64,000 nt of DNA. It comes from Psococerastis gibbosa (lineage: Eukaryota > Arthropoda > Insecta > Psocodea > Psocidae). Under the pieces are notes generated by a model that saw nothing but the letters and a program-made list of their open reading frames with translations, was not told where the DNA came from and did not search any database. Of the stretch, positions 32,629 through 42,557 are shown in pieces; within the stretch, counting starts at the first letter, position 1; every line of letters starts with the position of its first letter. The position numbers and the translations under genes are program-made. The stretch covers positions 7,130,001-7,194,000 of the forward strand of contig OZ020492.1 of assembly GCA_963971405.1 (NCBI GenBank). The letters are read 5' to 3'.

Positions 32629-33470
32629 CAACAGGGGAGGTGTCGAAAGAGCCTCTTTAAATTGTGGGCTCTTCGATGAATTCAAACCTTATTGTTTTAT
32701 GTTGCTTTGTCCTTCCGGCAGGAGGTTCAATTTCCTGAGTGGGCTCATCAAGATTAGAAAAACTATCCTAAAAGACACTGAAAATATTATTTTTCCATTA
32801 GTTCACAAGGGTCCATCTATTTCTTGGAAAATTCAATGTTTGTAACAGGAGAGGTGTCAAAAGAGCCTCTTTAAATTGTGGGCTCTTCGACGAATTCAAA
32901 CCTTATTGTTTTACTCGTATGTTGCTTTGTCCTTCCGGCAGGAGTTTCAATTTTTTGAGTGGGAGTCAATGCCAATGTCGAAGTCAATGTTTGTAACAGG
33001 GGAAGTGTCGAAAGAGCCTCTTTAAATTGTGGGCTCTTCGATGTTCAAACCTTATTGTTTTATATTGCTTTAAATAAACAAAAAATAACAAAAACTTAGA
33101 GTTTTAGAAAAACTTGTTATAACAACCCGAATTAGTAAAACCCAAATAATCGTTAAGAAACACAAGACACAAGTGGGTTTCTTAGACAAAGTTAATTTCT
33201 TAACGATTATTTGGGTTTTACTAATTCGGGTTGTTATAACAAGTTTTTCTAAAACTCTAAGTTTTTGTTATTTTTTGTTTATTAAAATGAAATACCACGA
33301 AGTCACGAGTAATCTAATTATTTATTATATTGCTTTGTCCCACCGGCAGAGGTTTCAATTTCCTGAGTGGGTTCTTCAAGAAAAACAATGCTAAATGACA
33401 CTGAAAATATTATTTTTCCTTTAGTTCACAAGGCTCCATTTATTAATGGGAAAAGTCAATGTTTGTAACT
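32629..33470 (+). repeat. Three tandem copies of a 150-220-bp unit
   Basis: Each unit starts 'ggtgtcgaaagagcctcttt' and includes 'attgtgggctcttcgatg', 'caaaccttattgtttta', 'tgctttgtccttccggcag' and 'gtcaatgtttgtaac'. Unit 1 is 32629-32848. Unit 2 (32849-33000) is shortened internally. Unit 3 (33001-33470) is interrupted by a hairpin element. The 74-codon frame in unit 1 is not kept in units 2 and 3. Confidence 0.85.
33072..33324. mobile_element. Hairpin element, 253 bp, with 12-bp duplication, inside tandem unit 3
   Basis: Two arms of about 88 bp (33072-33162 and 33196-33284) are perfect or nearly perfect inverse copies running from 'aataaacaaaaaataac' to 'ataatcgttaagaaa'. They surround a loop of about 35 bp. 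About 40 bp of unpaired DNA follow the right arm. The 12-mer TTATATTGCTTT flanks the insert on both sides (33060-33071 and 33325-33336) but occurs once in tandem units 1 and 2 (as a variant), so it is a target-site duplication. A 12-bp TSD is not typical of common cut-and-paste MITEs. It has no coding capacity. Confidence 0.8.
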
Positions 33471-33633
33471 CACTTACTTTTCGATCAATTTTAGTTGTTT
33501 TTCGCCGATCAATTACTTGTACCTCTATACTTCACATTTAATTCTGTTGAATTTTTATTGCTGGCGAAATGTTATCAGCACCCATTTGGTTAATATCTTA
33601 AATAATAAATAAATAAATAATGACTTTTAATTA

Positions 33634-33746
33634 TTGTGGCTATAAAGCCCACTCTTACACTACATGCCCTCCGAAGCATGGCCAGAAAATGTAATAAGTG
33701 TGGGACTCAAACCAACAACCTTTCGGGTGAAACCAGTGAAACCACT
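33634..33746 (-). mobile_element. SINE1 fragment, left arm of an inverted pair
   Basis: Inverse of the SINE1 body and head ('ggctataaagcccactctta', 'catgccctccgaagcatggc', 'aaccaacaacctttcgggtg'). The tail half is lost. Confidence 0.7.
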
Positions 33747-33749
33747 ACA

Positions 33750-33872
33750 CTTCGGAGGGCATATAAAGCAGGCGGTCCTGGACCTTCTTTGTTGAGTGTA
33801 AGAGAGGGCTTTATAACCCTACCGTAGCTAGGTTGGCTTAGTAATAGAATATTTATTTATTTATTTTCATTG
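33750..33872 (+). mobile_element. SINE1 fragment, right arm of an inverted pair
   Basis: The body 'cttcggagggcatataaagc', the end 'ggttggcttagtaatagaat' and an ATTT-repeat tail. It lies directly next to the inverted copy, so the two can fold back on each other. Confidence 0.72.
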
Positions 33873-34932
33873 TAGATACTTTTAGCCATACCCTTCTATC
33901 CATCAGATCTGGGTAAGTGTTTGCGCGTGCTGACAGGTTCTTGGCGATCCCAGCTCCGATGTATCCCACTGAGGCCTCTGATCATGGCATATAGGATGCA
34001 CATGCAGAACGCCAAGAGTCAAGATTATTCAAAATTAAAGGGAAAAATCAGCAGCAGAATTTGGAAAGAGAAGTATCCGCCCTTGGCTGTAAACAGCGAA
34101 ACAGCACAGTTTCCTGGGCACATACTGAGGCGATCAATATACCTGGTGAAGACCTATAATGGAAATCGAGCCCATTACAGGAGGTTTGCATATTTACGCC
34201 ATTATCCAAGATATCGCTCAAATTAAAAGATCCCTCCGTTGCCCCTCCCCCCCCCCCCGAAAATCCCCCTACCCATCAGCATATATCATCTCCCCGGCAA
34301 GATTTACAGCACACTTCTTTTCCTTTCTTTTATATTTTTTATAATTTGAAATTGCCGTTTCAAAAATATTATCTTTCGAGAATAATGTAAGTGGTTGCCT
34401 TTGGAAGAAGGGGGAGGTCCTATTTCAGTTAAGGTAACCGTCTTTTATCTGTGAAGTTTTCCCTAAAATATAAAAAATTTGATCATTGATTAATCTTAAT
34501 TTGCTCAAGGCGACGTTTTATAAAAAGGCTCGCTGTGAATGAAATTTTCATTTTACGAAATTGACCATGATTATTTTTTTCTTTTTTGACTTCCTCTTCT
34601 TTAAGGGTTGTAAATTTTTTTAGAAAATTTCGTTCGGGAAATATTATTTTTGCTCATGTTTATAATTATGAAAAAAATACAGGGAATGAAAAAAACCGCA
34701 TGCATTTCGTCATTTCACCTACCTACTTAAAACTTTTTTTTAATTTTGGTAGCTGTTATGAGCAGAAACCGTTTAATGGCCAGATCGTCAAGTACCAGTT
34801 GGGCAACTATTCATCGGATGAAATTCAGGGCATATACAGTAGATAATTATATATAGTACATTTACATAATATACATATAGCTTAATACATGTCAAATGAG
34901 CTCCTTACTTGCCAAGTTATTTACATTACACT
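33873..34932. other. No gene seen
   Basis: The stretch 33880-33990 ('ccatcagatctgggtaagtg', 'ggttcttggcgatccc') weakly resembles 9825-9890, suggesting an old repeat. A C run lies at 34247-34259. The 101-codon frame at 33921-34226 and the 86-codon frame at 34586-34846 have no recognisable domain. Confidence 0.4.
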
Positions 34933-35000
34933 TTGTAGCCCTAACTCCGCTAGGTTGGCTTAGTAATAGAACAAAAAAAGTCAATATTTATTTATTTATC
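34933..35000 (+). mobile_element. SINE1, 3' end only
   Basis: 'agccctaactccgctaggtt', 'ggcttagtaatagaac' and an ATTT tail. This is a severely 5'-truncated copy. Confidence 0.7.
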
Positions 35001-36068
35001 GTACTTACTTCAAACACACAGTCGGGCTCGGATATAAGCGACATGGTAGGAGTTCTCTTCTAGCCGAGGTTCTAAAATAAATTCATCCTCTAACCCTTAA
35101 AAATCAATTGGAGCAGGAATATTTTCTGCATTTTAGTTCAATTTTACCTTTAAAAAAATCTAATGTTCTTTTATAACCGAGGTGTGTTCTTTATTAAGCG
35201 AGTTACGCTTCAATGAACCATTAGATGTGCTGGCTAGACCAAAAGAATCATCATCCCTTCAATCCTTGTCCTCATTGATTGAGTTTATTTCTATTTTATA
35301 GACTTTTTAAATTTAATGTGCTTTCTTCTTGTAAACAGTACTGTAAAATGACTAGATAAAATAAATAGTTCCGAAAAAATTAACGAAAACTGCAGAACTG
35401 AACTTATGATTTGAGTTCAGCCCTTCTTCCACTGGCTCTGCCGTAAAACAATACAAGATTTTGAAAAAGGATTGTACGAATATTAAAAGGTTGAACTGTT
35501 CCGTGCTATGCAGTTAATTACAGCTTTGAGCTTATCATAGCCATGCAACCTTTAAAAACGTAGCTTCTATCTTCCCCCTCGTTAATCCGTCCAAAATTTC
35601 TCATCGAAAACTTTGAATTTAATTAAGAAAAACAGTTGTAATTATTATTTTTCGAATCTACCCAAAACTTTCTTCAAAAGTCTTAACTCTTTCCTTTTTT
35701 ATTGCTCGCGTTTCCGGACCCACTGCTAGGGAGGCCTGCAGGTTCTTGATAAAAGAACAGAAAATTAGAAGCAATTATTTATTTAAGAAACTGAACGACA
35801 AGATAAAAGATTGTTTGCGCAAGATATCATTGGAGTCATTAATTAATTGATGCGAAATAAAATAAGCTAACTGCTCAAGGTGGAAAATTGGAAAATTATA
35901 CATTAATTTTTCGGGAAAAGTTTGTCGTCTTGTACTTCTAATACCATACTGCAAAGTTATTTAAAAAAAAAATCATTCAATAATTTAAGCAGTCACTTCA
36001 TTCATTTTTATTTCCAGCGAAAGGGAAAAATTGGTGTTGGGAATCAGGGGATTCTAGGACCCAGAGAG
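35001..36068. other. No gene seen
   Basis: AT-rich DNA without repeats that I recognise and without long frames. Confidence 0.45.
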
Positions 36069-36235
36069 CATAGACGGATACAGGGGAGGGTGGCAGGGGG
36101 GTAGCCGCCCCCAAAGATTTAGTAAATCGATTGTAAGTTAATTTATTACGCTCTTATTTAATCGATACTACATATGTTTCTTCTATTTTGACAACCATCT
36201 ACCCCCCCCCCCCAAATGGGCTGAATCCGTCCCTG
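36069..36235. mobile_element. hAT-type MITE (167 bp)
   Basis: The left end CATAGACGGATACAGGG is diverged and the right end CTGAATCCGTCCCTG is canonical. Flanks are CCAGAGAG (36061-36068) and CAAGAGGG (36236-36243), similar at six of eight positions. The interior is the inverse of the 38384 copy ('gtaagttaatttattacgct', 'taatcgatactacatatg'). Confidence 0.7.
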
Positions 36236-36329
36236 CAAGAGGGTCATTAAGTTCGGTGGTCAATGGCCAAAGGACAGACCTCTTTTTGCAAATTCTAATA
36301 TGTTCTTTCTTTTCTTTTAAAAAGGTTAA

Positions 36330-36465
36330 TCACGAACAAACAATTTAAAGAATGTATTCAACTATCCTCTTCAATCGCCTCACTAAATAACCTAATAGGT
36401 ATACTGCCGTCGAGTTACGACACGTCTTCGATCGCAATGTGTGTAGAGACTCAGTAATTATTTAT
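36330..36465. mobile_element. SINE3/foldback fragment
   Basis: It matches the left two thirds of 4133-4350 ('caaacaatttaaagaatgta', 'tcctcttcaatcgcctcact', 'gtcgagttacgacacgtctt'), and the right end is missing. Confidence 0.6.
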
Positions 36466-37445
36466 TTTTAATTTAAGTATTTAATTAAACGGTTAAGCAT
36501 ACAAGTCGAATGCCTCAAAAATTTAAACACATTTCATATTTTATTTTTTAAATAGCTCTCAGTGACAAACTGTGCCAGGGTTCGTTTTGACTTACAAATG
36601 TCAGCCGATCATAGTTCTAGCTCTGGATACTCCATGAACCGACCATGTATCAGATAGACCGGCTTCTGTGAACAGACCAGCAACATGTCCAAACCAAGCC
36701 GGGTGAAAATTAAAATTTCGGGGGGGGGGGGGGGTCATGGCAAGTTAACAATAACAAACCCAAATCAGCCATATTTTCGTTTTCTCCAGTAACACTAGCC
36801 CTTCATTAAGGACATACATTATCATTATGAATGATAAACTCATGAATTATTAGTACTCTGTAAGCGGGCATAAAGGCTTAAGTGCATACGCTATGTAACC
36901 CAGAAATAAATAAACAATCCCCACTCTGCCCAATAATTTATATAATCTATTTGTTCAGTTCAAAACCATTCCAATTCTCAAGTCATTGCCCATTTGGAAG
37001 CTAAAATTTCAAATCAGCTGAAATGGGCAAATGCAAAGGGGAAGAGGGGGGGGGGGGAGTGTAGACACCAATCGGGGCGTTAAAGGTCTAGTCAAGGCAG
37101 TTGGGGGGCGTCGGGGGGCAAGAGGCGAAAGGCACTGGAGTTGAACGACTTGTTTTTGCAAGGGGGGGGCAACCCCTTCCATCTTAAAACAATTCCCAAT
37201 GTTCTCAAGACCTTACGCGACCTTACGAAGGGGGCAGGAAGACACTAGCTTGACCCATACCCCCAGGGACATTCATCCTATAGCGCCGTCCCTCCCCCTC
37301 CCCCCTCCCCTCCCCTCCCCCCTCTCTTCTCACTTGAAAATTCACGGCTTAGTTCCTGTTATATGAGGGGACGAATAAAGACGATAGAATTGATTGTACT
37401 GCATTATTATTAAGTCTGTAGACTTGTGCTTTGGCTCGTTTATAA
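36466..37445. other. No gene seen; G- and C-rich runs
   Basis: G runs lie at 36720-36734 and 37049-37058, and a C-rich pyrimidine tract spans 37289-37325. No recognised repeat family and no long frame. Confidence 0.45.
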
Positions 37446-37628
37446 GGCGGCTATTCCACTTGTCAATATTCCATCATTTGTGCATCAATAATTGATGAGA
37501 TTTTTTTGTTATAAGGAAACTATTACGTAGATACTTAACTTATATATTATAAATTAAGTTATAACATGGTGGAGACTTATTATTGATGCATAAATGACGG
37601 AATATTGGCAAGTGGAATAGCGACTGCC
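37446..37628. mobile_element. MITE, Harbinger-like (family H copy 2)
   Basis: The left end is GGCGGCTATTCCACTTGTC, and the inverse of the right end is GGCAGTCGCTATTCCACTTG with a 2-bp insertion. The inner blocks 'atttgtgcatcaataat', 'ttataaattaagttataaca' and 'tgatgcataaatgacgg' match the copy at 613-790. A TAA lies at the left, but no clean duplication is visible on the right. Confidence 0.72.
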
Positions 37629-37749
37629 CCGCATCAACTCGTCAATCTAATAATTGGGGTTTTATTAGTTAACACTTTAATAGCTGTACTTTTCACCATA
37701 TTTGACGTTTTTACCCATTTTTGCACTCATTTCAGGGGGGAGCTGCAGC

Positions 37750-37775
37750 CACGGCCGTAGCCAGGAGAATACCTA
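37750..37775 (+). mobile_element. Possible left terminus of a hAT-like element
   Basis: CACGGCCGTAGCCAGGAG resembles a hAT terminal inverted repeat. Its best inverse in reach is 'cttggttacggccttg' at 38348-38363, which would make a 610-bp element around the reverse transcriptase fragment. The 8-bp flanks do not agree well, so this is tentative. Confidence 0.3.
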
Positions 37776-37892
37776 ATTTTTATATTTGCCACTCGTAGGT
37801 TACTGCAAAAAGGTGGGGTCGGGAGGATATATTATTGAAAACGGAGAGGGGAGTTTGTAGAAGAGTGAAACCCGAAATGGGTAGGGCATTGA

Positions 37893-38131
37893 TTAAGACA
37901 AGAAAATCTGGCACACACCACCATTGAGGACACTGTAGAAGGATCGCGACTGAAGGAAAAGAAGGAATTCATGGTTCACCTGAAGGAGGATGTAGGAGCT
38001 CGAGCTACAAAGAACTGACGAGGAAGGCGCAGGACCGAGAGAGCTGGAGGGTGATATGCAGGGAGTTGCTGCCAAACCAATCGTTGAGACCTACGAAGAA
38101 TAAGAAGAGGGGCAATAACAAATTGAATTGA
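37893..38131 (+). pseudogene. Reverse transcriptase C-terminal fragment (LINE), frameshifted
   Basis: Frame 1 gives RQENLAHTTIEDTVEGSRLK and then KEDVGARA. A second frame from 38006 gives YKELTRKAQDRESWRVICRE and LLPNQSL. Together this is the 'R.enL...iieg.veG.r', '..sY.El.rka.dR..Wr' and 'lpnqs' tail of a LINE reverse transcriptase related to the copy at 21836-22182. It lies upstream of, and close to, the hAT MITE at 38384. Confidence 0.75.
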
Positions 38132-38383
38132 TTGATTCGACTCCTACTATTGCAATCATGGGCGCCGGTCGAAAAAAAATTTCAGGTAATATTATTAGAT
38201 TATAAAACGAAAAAAAAAAATTTGGAACACCATCTTCTTTTAATGGCAATGAAGAAAATGATTATACACATGCGTATATTGTATTGCATTAGATATATGA
38301 ATTTTTCGTGTTTCCATTTTAGGGGGAGAGGTGAACACCCCTCCCCCCTTGGTTACGGCCTTGGCCCATGCCCTGTCGCTGGT

Positions 38384-38561
38384 CAGGGACGGATCCAGCC
38401 CATCTTTTGGGGGGGGAGGGGGTAGTTGTCGGTCAAAATAGGAAAAACATATGTATTATCGATTAAATAAGAGCGTAATAAATTAACATACAATAGATTT
38501 ACCAAATTTTGGGGGGGGGCAGCTACCCCACCCTCCCCCTGCCCCCCTGCAACCATCCATG
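38384..38561. mobile_element. hAT-type MITE (178 bp) with 8-bp TSD
   Basis: The left end is CAGGGACGGATCCAGCCC and the right end TGCAACCATCCATG. Flanks are TCGCTGGT (38376-38383) and TCGCTGAT (38562-38569), with one mismatch. The interior has G runs near both ends and 'tattatcgattaaataagag', 'aaattaacatacaatagatt'. Confidence 0.8.
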
Positions 38562-38569
38562 TCGCTGAT

Positions 38570-39126
38570 AACAAATTAGAGTGGCCGCATGAACAAGGCT
38601 TAATAACGAAAGCACACCACCCAACATAATAGCTAGTTATGGAGAACGATGAAAATAACAGCTGAAACGGTCAGCTTTCAGTAATCAAAAAAATGAGGCA
38701 CTTGTTTATTTCCTCATTCAAAGGCAGCTATCATTGGATAATGAGACGAGATTAGTGGAACAAGGGCGTAAATGAGTGGTTTAATGCTCGCTCACAAGAT
38801 CCCATACGCACGCGACAACCCATGGCTAATTTGAATGGCCACCTACGGCCAATATAAAAGTCAATTCTCAATGGGCTCCAATTCTTTCTTATTACTCGAA
38901 GACTTTCATTCAAAAACAGAATTGGCATGAGTTGGCGACCATATGTCGTCAATAGAGCGATAATTGCTGACTCGTGTGCTTGCCACTACTGAATGTGATG
39001 AAATTAAACTCATAACCATCAATTGGTTTGCATAGAGTTTTATTGGAGAGCAATGTACTGTTGAAAATTGAGAAAATTCTGACACGATAACCCATCGGGG
39101 GTTTAGACCTGAAGACCGGTAGCTAC
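38570..39126. other. No gene seen
   Basis: A 66-codon frame on the minus strand (38752-38952) and a 99-codon frame (38906-39205) carry no domain that I recognise, and the second overlaps a LINE remnant. Confidence 0.4.
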
Positions 39127-39243
39127 CTTCGTGAGTTGGGAGTCCGCAGATAAGGAGTGTTGTACAAAACCGAGATGACTGGAGGAGTGTTGTCGAGCAG
39201 ACCAAAGCACATCAAGGACTGTAGAGCCAGAAGAAGAAGAAGA
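39127..39243 (+). pseudogene. Non-LTR retrotransposon 3' end (relative of 5098-5275)
   Basis: LRELGVRR, then after a frameshift NRDDWRSVVEQTKAHQGL and a stop at 39232-39234. This is followed by 'agagccagaagaagaagaag', the same 3' UTR and GAA tail as at 5251-5275. Two copies sharing both tail and 3' UTR define a single LINE family. Confidence 0.75.
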
Positions 39244-40217
39244 TCAGTTGAGAATTTATTTTTCTCCCTAATAAAAACTGATCTATTTGGGATGTTGCGA
39301 TCAGCAACAGATCGGCAGCCGCGTTTTCCCCCACCGATGAAGGCACCCATGAAGTTTATATGGAAATATAAAAATAAATAAAATATAAAATATGCGCATA
39401 TTAAAAAAATATTCTTTTTTTACTAAAAATTCGGTACAGCTAGCAAAATTTGGAACATGAACCATTGCAGAGCAAAGATATTGAATGAATGAATAAACAA
39501 CTTTTTATTGCAATACAACTGGCGAACATATTAAAAAATACAACAATAATCCAAGATTAATAAAAATTTAACCTAGTCTTTGACGATTTTATTTTATACC
39601 TTCTCGTCGATTACATTTTGATTACTGTATCATTGAAAAAAAAATATTCACTAATTTATTTATTTTTTTACACCTCGATTTTTTTTTTTAAATAAATAAA
39701 TAAGTCTTTGACATAATAATTTGAAATTTCGAACGAGAAAACAATATCAATGGTTCAAAATGGCAAAACACTTGCCCCATATACTGCTCATAATATGCAA
39801 AAGGTCATGGGAACGCCTTGAGGCGAGGCGAGAAGTATTCTTCGCCAAAGAAAATAGAAAAAAAATAATGATACAAACAGTGATTACCCACTCGATGGGA
39901 AGGCCTGATAGTCCATCTCAATCTTCACTCATCAAATGATAGTTTTACTCGTTTTTTTGTAAATAACTACACAAATTAGGAGTAAGTACTTAGCTTGGTA
40001 TATTTTTTACAATTGTATATCCACGTCAGTGTAATAATTTTTATGTGGTTGTATACTTATTACTTACTACCGTCCGTAATTTCTATTCAACTCATTGTTT
40101 TTTGATATCATATAAAAAGGTACATAATAAGTTACAATAGTTTTCCTCAATGCATTTTGTGTTTATATTTATATTATATACATAAATAAAAGAGGGAGGG
40201 AGGGACATAGAGAGTGG
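39244..40217. other. No gene seen
   Basis: AT-rich DNA. Short frames (75 codons or fewer) have no recognisable domain. Confidence 0.45.
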
Positions 40218-40497
40218 CGTATCCGTAGAAATGACGAGCTCTGCGGGATATATCGAGAACCTCCGATAGTAGCCGAAATCAAGAGAGCCAGCATCAATCA
40301 CGTGACTAGGGCACGTGGAACGAAGGCCAGAAAATAGGGCTACAAGAGCATCCTTACACAAAGTGCCCCAAGACGAGTGGGACGGCCACGAATCCGATGG
40401 CTGGACAACGTCGAGGTGGATCTGGCGAAGGAGAGCGCAGGACCGCGCAGGCTGGTGCGATGAACCTTAGCGCCAAGGAGTAAGTAAGTAAGTAGGT
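40218..40497 (+). pseudogene. Reverse transcriptase C-terminal fragment (third LINE type) with (GTAA)n tail
   Basis: A single frame from 40218 reads ELCGIYREPPIVAEIKRASI, then HVTRARGTKA, one stop codon at about 40334, QSAPRRVGRPRIRWLDNVEV and DLAKESAGPRRLVR before a stop at 40461-40463. The 'l...y.ep.iv..ikraRi.w.GHv.R' and 'GRPr.RWlD.Ve.Dl' signatures are typical of LINE reverse transcriptase ends. A GTAA/GTAG tandem tail follows at about 40478-40497. Its tail differs from the GAA tail at 5.1 and 39.1 kb, so it is a separate family. Confidence 0.8.
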
Positions 40498-40529
40498 AAG
40501 ACAAATAATACAGATCCTGTTTATTAACT

Positions 40530-40690
40530 TGAGGCACCCCAGGGGCAGACTCCTTAACCCCAGGTAGAAGGGGAGTTGACAGACAGGGTAGGCCTCCTGA
40601 TTATAGTGGACTCCGAACCACTTGGGAAACATAGTAAAGTCACATGATTCATTCGGTGGTGACCAGGACTCGTCACAGACTGACAGACTG
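40530..40690 (+). mobile_element. Repeat B fragment
   Basis: 'taacttgaggcaccccaggg', 'tcctgattatagtggactcc', 'aaccacttgggaaacatagt' and 'gaccaggactcgtcac'. Only the central part remains. Confidence 0.65.
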
Positions 40691-40744
40691 ACTGGTAGTC
40701 CGAACACCATAACCTTTAAACACTAGATAGGTTGGCAGTCACCA

Positions 40745-40822
40745 CAGCCCCCCCCCCCCTCCCCCCGATAAAAATCCTGGCTGCAGCCTTGTTGTACACT
40801 ATATATTGAATCGGATTTTGTT
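40745..40822. repeat. C-run element right end, also found at 11445-11545
   Basis: A C run followed by 'aaatcctggctgcagccttg' and 'gaatcggattttg', matching (inverted in part) the insert in repeat B at 11.45 kb. The terminus CAAGGCTGCAGCCAGGA read in inverse looks hAT-like. Confidence 0.45.
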
Positions 40823-40942
40823 GAGTGCTGCCTAGTGAAAATTCCTTAAAATATACTCACTGAAGAACCTCGCTACCAACAAGGCAAATAAGGTAAGAAG
40901 AAGAATATGGGTATGAACATATTATGTTGTAACGTTTTGTTA

Positions 40943-41085
40943 GGCGCCCATTCCACATACGTACAACGTCAATGAAAATTATGAAATTGAAGGTGGCAGC
41001 AGACATTAAAGACATACTAAAAATTCTGCTACCACCTTCAATTTCATAATTTTCATTGACGTTGTACGTATGTTGAATGGGCACC
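40943..41085. mobile_element. Young near-perfect foldback MITE, Harbinger-like (143 bp)
   Basis: The arms of about 65 bp start GGCGCCCATTCCACATACG on the left and, in inverse, GGTGCCCATTCAACATACG on the right. They agree at all but a few positions inwards to 'aggtggcagcaga'/'aggtggtagcaga'. The loop is only about 13 bp. Flanks are TTA (40940-40942) and TAA (41086-41088). The GG..CC ends and TWA flank fit the same superfamily as families H and N. It is non-coding. Confidence 0.85.
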
Positions 41086-41720
41086 TAAATAACATCTGCG
41101 CTGTTACAGGTCGTAGACAGCAGGACAAGCCAAGCAGTCTGACAGGATGGAGCAATAAAATATCCAAGACCATTAAAAATACTTAAAAAGTCCTTTTAAT
41201 CACTTTACTTCATTTGAGCAACTACCCTAATCAATGAATTAGTGTCAATAAGCTTTCCCTATTATTTAGTATGAAGACTAGCGTAAGCATATAAAAAGTT
41301 ATCTTTTGTTTCATCATTTAACAAAAAAATTGACTTTCACAATTTTTATCAATTCCTGTATTTAACATCAGATGGAACTATGTGTCAATTACCATGGTAT
41401 TAATAGAAAGAGCTGAGTCATGCAGCTATAATTTAACAATCATTTACAATATTGAGACGTCTATATGGCTGTCTATATTCTGCTTCTAATACAAGCATAA
41501 CAGAAAACCCAGAAAGAAAATGACATTTAAAAAAAAAAATAGATTCCAAATATTCGCTTGATGCAGGTGCGGCGGCGTGTGGGCTGCCATTGGGGACGTT
41601 TAAAAAATTTCCAGCGGCCTAAATTCAAATGGGAACAATACCAATACTGCCCAAAAATCAATGTGGTCACTGGCAGGTCAAGTCAAAACTTAGTACACTA
41701 CGTCCCCCAAAATCCCATTA
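41086..41720. other. No gene seen
   Basis: AT-rich DNA. At 41590-41700 a stretch resembling the flanks of repeat S ('caataccaatactgcccaaa') may be an old fragment. Confidence 0.4.
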
Positions 41721-42557
41721 AAAGAACCGGTCCGAGTTTACTCGAACATGCTTTGCAATTTATCAAAATTAGTAAATAGAGAAAATGAGTAATTTCTTGG
41801 TAAATAATTTTCCTATGGTTAAATTTCCGATATCTCGGGGGGGGGGGGGGGGGTTTGTCCATCTGACGTCACTGGAGGTGAGGTAAATTCTAGATAGGGC
41901 AGACACATTACCACACAGCAATACTGGCAGGGCACGCAATGCATTTAAGCGTGAATTTTCTATCATTTTTTCAAAAAAACATTTGTTTTTACAAAACCAA
42001 ATGCTTTTCTGGGAAAGCAACCTGTCCGGATTCGTCACTCAATTTAACACCTAAAACATGCCTGAAGGTAGAAATCATCGATAGAAAGGTTTCACAGAAA
42101 AATTATTTTTTAGTTATTTTTCATTAAAATTTAGTTATTTTTATTTTTTTACCCCCAGAAGCAACCTATCAAGAGGCAAGCGACCCCCCGCATTTCGTTA
42201 AAATTAATAACGACTACAATATATGTGAATTTAAAAGAAACCGTTGGAGCCGTTTTGGGGAAATAACTTTTTTAGGCCTTTTTTTGAGAATAAAACCCCC
42301 CCAAATTGAGTTAGCCCAAAATAAAAAAAAATATTCCCAAGGTATAATTATTATGAACCTACATGCCGAATTTCATTAAAATCGACCCAGTAGTTTGCCC
42401 GGAAATCGACGCACAGACAGACAGACAGACAGACATTTCGTAAAAACCACTTTTTTTGGTTCCTGGGGCCTTAAAACGTGTAAATCCATTGAAATCTCGG
42501 AATCGAAAATTTCGAACCTCACAAAGCTTTCCTTGTACTACGTATAAATTGGAAAGC
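41721..42557 (-). mobile_element. Q repeat copy 4, full length
   Basis: On the plus strand it starts 'aaagaaccggtccgagttta' and ends 'tataaattggaaagc'. All family landmarks are present: stem-loop, inverted repeat, C/G runs (41838-41853 and 42297-42302), the TGTC microsatellite (42416-42436) and the 5' hairpin. A run of AAAT units follows the 5' end outside the element, as at copy 6. Confidence 0.82.

Noticed and set aside
37750-38363. A 610-bp hAT element spanning the reverse transcriptase fragment
   Set aside because: The termini are suggestive, but the 8-bp flanks disagree and interior family matches are lacking. Only the left terminus was listed, with low confidence.
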